A stretch of DNA of 64,000 bases from Flavivirga algicola (GTDB lineage: Bacteria > Bacteroidota > Bacteroidia > Flavobacteriales > Flavobacteriaceae), in the NCBI RefSeq assembly GCF_012910715.1, contig NZ_JABBHF010000003.1, positions 62,001 to 126,000 on the forward strand. The letters run 5' to 3'. The number at the start of each line of letters is the position of its first letter. The first letter of the stretch is position 1. Under the pieces are notes generated by a model. It saw only the letters and a program-made list of their open reading frames with translations, was not told where the DNA came from and did no database searches. Positions 60,395-64,000 of this stretch are shown here, in pieces. Both the position numbers and the translations under genes were made by a program.

Positions 60395-61144
60395 CTACTT
60401 TCCTTTATTGACCTTATCAATATATTTCTGTAAAGCCATTGTCATGGAGGGTGTTTCAGGTGTTGGTGCAGCAATATCTACTCGCAACCCTTTTTCTTCC
60501 ACAGCTTTTATCGTTGTATTCCCAAAAACGGCAATTCGTGTATTGTTTTGTTTGAAATCTGGAAAATTTTGAAATAAGGATTCTATTCCAGAAGGGCTAA
60601 AAAATACTAAAACATCATAATACACATTGGCTAGGTCTGATAAGTCGCTAACCACCGTTTTGTAAAAAGTAGCTTGTTTCCAATTAACACCTAAAGCGTT
60701 CAGAGTTTCGGGAACTGCAGGTTTTACTTTATCTGTATTAGGCAATAAGAAAGTTTCTTCCTTGTACTTTTTAATTAATGGTGATAATTCTGCAAATGTG
60801 CGTTTACCAACATAAATTTTACGTTTTCTATACACCACATATTTTTGAAGGTAGAAAGCAACAGCTTCAGACTGACAAAAATATTTCATAGTGTCTGGCA
60901 CTTTGAATCGCATTTCCTCAGCAATTCTAAAAAAGTGATCTACGGCATTTCTGCTGGTTAAAATAATAGCCGTGTAGTTTTTTAAATCTACCTTTTGCTG
61001 TCTAATTTCCTTTGCAGAGACACCTTCAACATGAATAAAGGGTCTGAAATCTATTTTTACCTTTTGCTTTTCTTGTAAATCAAAGTAGGGTGAGTTCTCT
61101 ATTTTAGGTTCTGGTTGAGATACTAAAATTGTCTTTACTTTCAT
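60395..61144 (-). CDS. hemD: Uroporphyrinogen-III synthase
   Basis: 249 residues. The two-lobed fold is recognisable from VSQPEPKIENSPYFDLQEKQKVKIDF at the start, YTAIILTSRNAVDHFF, LPNTDKVKPAVPETLNALGVN, and YDVLVFFSPSGIESLFQNFP with the FGNTTIKAVEEKGLRV end. It closes the tetrapyrrole ring for haem and cobalamin. HemD is weakly conserved in sequence, but all family segments are present. It is followed upstream, with 18 bases between, by DUF4271, its common Bacteroidetes neighbour. Confidence 0.93.
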   Translation of the reverse strand: MKVKTILVSQPEPKIENSPYFDLQEKQKVKIDFRPFIHVEGVSAKEIRQQKVDLKNYTAIILTSRNAVDHFFRIAEEMRFKVPDTMKYFCQSEAVAFYLQKYVVYRKRKIYVGKRTFAELSPLIKKYKEETFLLPNTDKVKPAVPETLNALGVNWKQATFYKTVVSDLSDLANVYYDVLVFFSPSGIESLFQNFPDFKQNNTRIAVFGNTTIKAVEEKGLRVDIAAPTPETPSMTMALQKYIDKVNKGK

Positions 61145-61162
61145 ACTTGTAAGTAGTTTGTT

Positions 61163-61813
61163 CTAATTATTTGGCAAAAACACCTTATATAAAATGATAT
61201 AAGGTGAGATTTCGAGTGTGCAAAGATACAAAATAAAATAAAAATAATGCGATTTTATTAAACTTTGATGTGTTTTAAAAGAAGTGATAAGGCCAATAAT
61301 ATTTACAATTAACAATAAAATAATTATTAAATATATTATAACTAAAGATGGTTGAAAACTAAATAGTAGCAGAGCATTTATAGGAAGCAATAAAATACCT
61401 AAGTAATTTTTATAGGTTATTTTCTGAAAAAGATATTGATCTAAAAGTTTGTCAATTTCTAAAAGGCTACCAATAAGTCGTTCAACAAGTACCTTTATCA
61501 AAATTAAAATAGCGATGCTTAAAGGTAGTTTTATTTTGAGACCAGTAGAAAGAATTCCTCCATTTGTTAAAAATTGGTAAGAAATAAAGATAAAAACTGA
61601 TAAGGAAATAATTAAGTTGCCAAATAACAAAGCATCAAATTTGTCAAGGAATTTTTGATCCCTTGAATAGATTTTAAGGTATTTAGAATTTCCCAAAACA
61701 AATATGAAATCATCAAAACGTTTTGGAGAAACCAATTTTGCGATAGCAACAATGAGTAATCCTGTAACTAGTAGAATAGTGTATAATTCATTTGATATGA
61801 TATCCCGAAGCAT
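61163..61813 (-). CDS. DUF4271 family membrane protein
   Basis: 216 residues, six or so membrane helices, starting YTILLVTGLLIVAIAKLV and containing the RFDDFIFVLGNSKYLKIYSRDQ segment conserved in DUF4271. The function is unknown; its pairing with hemD is conserved in Bacteroidetes. It is the upstream gene of a two-gene leftward operon with hemD. Confidence 0.85.
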   Translation of the reverse strand: MLRDIISNELYTILLVTGLLIVAIAKLVSPKRFDDFIFVLGNSKYLKIYSRDQKFLDKFDALLFGNLIISLSVFIFISYQFLTNGGILSTGLKIKLPLSIAILILIKVLVERLIGSLLEIDKLLDQYLFQKITYKNYLGILLLPINALLLFSFQPSLVIIYLIIILLLIVNIIGLITSFKTHQSLIKSHYFYFILYLCTLEISPYIILYKVFLPNN

Positions 61814-61925
61814 GCCATAAAATTATTATAATTATTAACACAACGCTTATAATTATTAAGGAATATTTAAAAAAAATAAGCGCTTATTGACGTACATTTG
61901 CTAAAATTTTAATTAAAGTTAGAGA

Positions 61926-62648
61926 ATGAAGGATACGGTTGTTATCATTCCAACATACAACGAGATAGAAAATATTGAAGCGATTGTAAAGGCTGTATTC
62001 TCTCAATCGGATAGTATTCACATACTTGTTGTCGATGATAATTCCCCAGATCTAACAGCTTCAAAAGTAAAAGAACTTCAAGCTCATTTTGTCAATAGGC
62101 TGTTTTTAGAAACACGACAAGAAAAATCGGGACTTGGAACTGCCTATATTCACGGTTTTAAATGGTGTTTGAGCAAATCTTATAAGTATATTTTTGAAAT
62201 GGATGCCGATTTCTCACATGATCCTAAGGATTTAATAAAACTCTACAATGCTTGTCATACAGATGGTGCCGATTTATCTATAGGCTCTAGATATGTAACG
62301 GGAGTGAATGTTGTTAACTGGCCCATGAACCGCGTTCTCATGTCTTATGGTGCATCTAGATACGTGCGTATAATTACTGGTATGAAAATTCATGATACAA
62401 CCGCTGGTTATGTTTGTTATAGGCGTCATGTACTTGAGGCTATAAATTTAGATACTATAAAATTTATCGGTTATGCGTTTCAAATTGAAATGAAATTTAA
62501 AGCCTACTTAAAAAAATTTAAAATTATAGAAGTACCAGTTATTTTTACTGATAGAACAAAGGGCGAATCAAAATTAAGTTCAGGTATTATTTCTGAAGCT
62601 ATTTTTGGAGTTATTTCGATGAAATTAAAAAGCCTGTTTAAAAAATAG
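61926..62648 (+). CDS. Polyprenol monophosphomannose synthase-like glycosyltransferase (GT2)
   Basis: 240 residues: IIPTYNEIENIEAIVKAV at the start, VVDDNSPDLTA, EMDADFSHDPKDL (DxD-type), GSRYVTGVNVVNWP and QIEMKFKAYLKKF. This matches the dolichol/polyprenol-phosphate mannose synthase subfamily of GT2. It has no C-terminal membrane helices, so it is the soluble type. It would transfer a sugar from GDP-mannose to a lipid carrier on the inner face of the membrane. It is separated from pyrC by 6 bases and probably co-transcribed. Confidence 0.9.
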   Translation: MKDTVVIIPTYNEIENIEAIVKAVFSQSDSIHILVVDDNSPDLTASKVKELQAHFVNRLFLETRQEKSGLGTAYIHGFKWCLSKSYKYIFEMDADFSHDPKDLIKLYNACHTDGADLSIGSRYVTGVNVVNWPMNRVLMSYGASRYVRIITGMKIHDTTAGYVCYRRHVLEAINLDTIKFIGYAFQIEMKFKAYLKKFKIIEVPVIFTDRTKGESKLSSGIISEAIFGVISMKLKSLFKK

Positions 62649-62654
62649 AACGAT

Positions 62655-64000
62655 ATGAAACTAAAATCGACACTTATTAAAAATGCGAATATTGTAAATG
62701 AAGGCGTCATTTTTAATGGAGATATATTAATTGAAGGAGAATACATTAAGAAGATAAGCGATTCAATAAGCGTGAAATCTGCCGATGTACTTGTTGTAGA
62801 TGCCGAAGGTAAGTATTTATTGCCTGGAGCTATCGATGACCAGGTTCATTTTAGAGAACCAGGATTAACCCATAAAGGTAATATAGAAACAGAATCTAGA
62901 GCAGCTATTGCAGGAGGTATTACTTCTTTTATAGAAATGCCAAATACAAATCCTCAAACGACTACTATTGAGAAGTTGGAAGAAAAATTTGAGATAGCTT
63001 CTAGAACTTCGTCTGCTAATTATTCGTTTATGTTTGGTGGCACTAATGATAATCTGGAAGAAATTTTAAAATTAGACGTTAACCAAGCTGCTGGTCTAAA
63101 ATTATTTTTGGGATCTTCAACAGGTAACATGTTGGTTGATGATTTGGAAGTATTGGAGAAAATTTTTAAAAGCACCAACATGCTTATTTCTGTTCATTGT
63201 GAGGATGAAGCAACCATAAAAAAGAATTTTCAAGAGCATATAGATACATTTGGAGACGATATTCCTATAAAATATCATCCTGTTATAAGAAGCGAAGAAG
63301 CTTGCTATTTGTCATCTTCCAGAGCCATCGAATTAGCAAAAAAAACTGGAGCGAGACTTCATGTTTTTCATCTTTCAACAGGAAAGGAAACGAATTTATT
63401 TAGTAACAAAATACCTTTAAAAGAAAAAAGAATTACATCTGAAGTTTGTATCCACCATTTGTGGTTTAGCGATGAAGATTACGATAACAAGGGCACTTTT
63501 ATAAAGTGGAATCCAGCTGTAAAAACAAAAGAAGATAGAACTCAATTATGGGATGCTTTGTTAGACGATAGAATAGATGTTATTGCTACAGACCATGCGC
63601 CACATACTTTAGAAGAAAAGAAAAACGTTTATACTAAAGCGCCATCTGGTGGCCCGTTGGTACAACATGCGCTACCTGCAATGCTAGAAATGTATCATAA
63701 AGGTAAAATTTCTGTAGAAAAAGTAGTTGAAAAAATGTGCCATAACCCAGCCATTTTATTTCAAGTTGCAAGAAGAGGTTTTATAAAAGAAGGCTATTAT
63801 GCAGATTTGGTGTTAGTAGATTTAAATAGTCCTTGGACTGTAAATAAAGATAATATTCTATATAAATGTGAGTGGTCTCCTTTTGAAGGAACTACTTTTA
63901 AATCTAGAATAACGCATACATTTTTAAACGGTAGTTTAGTGTATCAAAACTCTAAGTTCAACAATATAAAAGCGGCTAAACGCTTAACTTTTAATAGATG
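62655..64000 (+). CDS. pyrC: Dihydroorotase (stop codon cut by window edge)
   Basis: 448 residues to the edge. Metal-binding segment DDQVHFREPGLTHKGNIETE, TSFIEMPNTNPQT, LKLFLGSSTG (Lys for carboxylation), SVHCEDE, RLHVFHLSTGKE and DVIATDHAPHTLEEK are all present. The frame ends with LTFNR followed by TG at the last two bases, so a TGA stop would complete the protein at normal length. It catalyses cyclisation of carbamoyl aspartate to dihydroorotate in pyrimidine synthesis. It belongs to the PyrC/allantoinase-like class I group. The upstream GT2 gene is 6 bases away. Confidence 0.95.
   Translation, partial: MKLKSTLIKNANIVNEGVIFNGDILIEGEYIKKISDSISVKSADVLVVDAEGKYLLPGAIDDQVHFREPGLTHKGNIETESRAAIAGGITSFIEMPNTNPQTTTIEKLEEKFEIASRTSSANYSFMFGGTNDNLEEILKLDVNQAAGLKLFLGSSTGNMLVDDLEVLEKIFKSTNMLISVHCEDEATIKKNFQEHIDTFGDDIPIKYHPVIRSEEACYLSSSRAIELAKKTGARLHVFHLSTGKETNLFSNKIPLKEKRITSEVCIHHLWFSDEDYDNKGTFIKWNPAVKTKEDRTQLWDALLDDRIDVIATDHAPHTLEEKKNVYTKAPSGGPLVQHALPAMLEMYHKGKISVEKVVEKMCHNPAILFQVARRGFIKEGYYADLVLVDLNSPWTVNKDNILYKCEWSPFEGTTFKSRITHTFLNGSLVYQNSKFNNIKAAKRLTFNR

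Noticed and set aside
1-64000. CRISPR arrays, tRNA or rRNA genes, insertion sequences, phage genes
   Set aside because: No repeat-spacer pattern, cloverleaf, rRNA-like region, transposase or phage structural gene was seen on either strand.

Overview
This window is a 64 kb piece of an AT-rich chromosome from the phylum Bacteroidetes, most likely family Flavobacteriaceae. The evidence is the gene families themselves: DUF4199, DUF3098, DUF3127, DUF4271, DUF4301, TonB-dependent receptors with a carboxypeptidase-like plug extension, LytS/LytTR pairs and ribosomal protein L21 with a Rho-N-like tail. Promoters of the TTTG / TAnnTTTG type and the near absence of Shine-Dalgarno sequences agree with this. 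Genes are densely packed; several convergent pairs overlap by 6 to 17 bases. I see no rRNA, tRNA, CRISPR array, insertion sequence or prophage, so this is mostly core chromosome with a few accessory genes.

Layout. 1-4.1 kb: a truncated Crp/Fnr regulator, a metal-binding lipoprotein, a DMT exporter, a DUF4199 membrane protein and rplU-rpmA. 4.1-8.5 kb is the most accessory-looking stretch: a DUF1569 protein, two uncharacterised proteins (one secreted, with a caspase-like His/Cys pair), a Vsr-like nuclease, a periplasmic protein with two PilJ/NarX-type motifs, and an NlpC/P60-like lipoprotein. 8.6-13.1 kb: a TonB-dependent receptor divergent from a LytS/LytTR two-component pair. 13.1-19.4 kb: ahcY, then a rightward run of a phosphopantetheinyl transferase, a PcrB-type synthase, an MTH1187-type thiamine-binding protein, a PnuC-type transporter, a NadR-like kinase, DUF4301 and ArfB. 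19.4-22.0 kb: a TPP riboswitch in front of a TonB-dependent receptor. Together with the thiamine-binding protein and the PnuC-type carrier this suggests a vitamin B1 (or nicotinamide riboside) uptake region.

22-27.2 kb: a degenerate Rieske-like lipoprotein, greA, a HIT protein, a histidine kinase with a zinc-ribbon membrane protein, a flavin reductase, a DUF3127 protein ending in an SSB-like tip, and aat. 27.3-31.4 kb: two penicillin-binding-protein-like serine hydrolases followed by an ECF sigma factor and a membrane protein. 31.4-37.1 kb, mostly leftward: tag, a TonB-like protein, an outer-membrane protein and the envelope cluster ftsX / DUF3098 / uppP / truB. 37.4-45.7 kb, rightward: leuS, DUF302, SemiSWEET, ald, a zinc peptidase, a BI-1-like protein and a membrane-anchored MutS-like ATPase.

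45.9-55.4 kb: a TlpA/TPR protein, a second LytS/LytTR pair, GNAT, an aminotransferase plus omega-amidase pair, an Ig-like lipoprotein, ComF and glyS. 55.4-64 kb: an Lrp regulator beside a saccharopine dehydrogenase family gene, DUF423, pckA, hemD with DUF4271, a polyprenol-phosphate mannosyltransferase-like enzyme, and dihydroorotase, which is cut just before its last stop-codon base. Strong hairpins, several of them bidirectional, separate most transcription units.

I did not find a clearly new multi-gene system such as a defence island. The best leads are single proteins with unusual architecture (caspase-like secreted protein, duplicated PilJ/NarX motif protein, His-less Rieske lipoprotein, membrane MutS, DUF3127 with an SSB tip) and the thiamine-linked locus.
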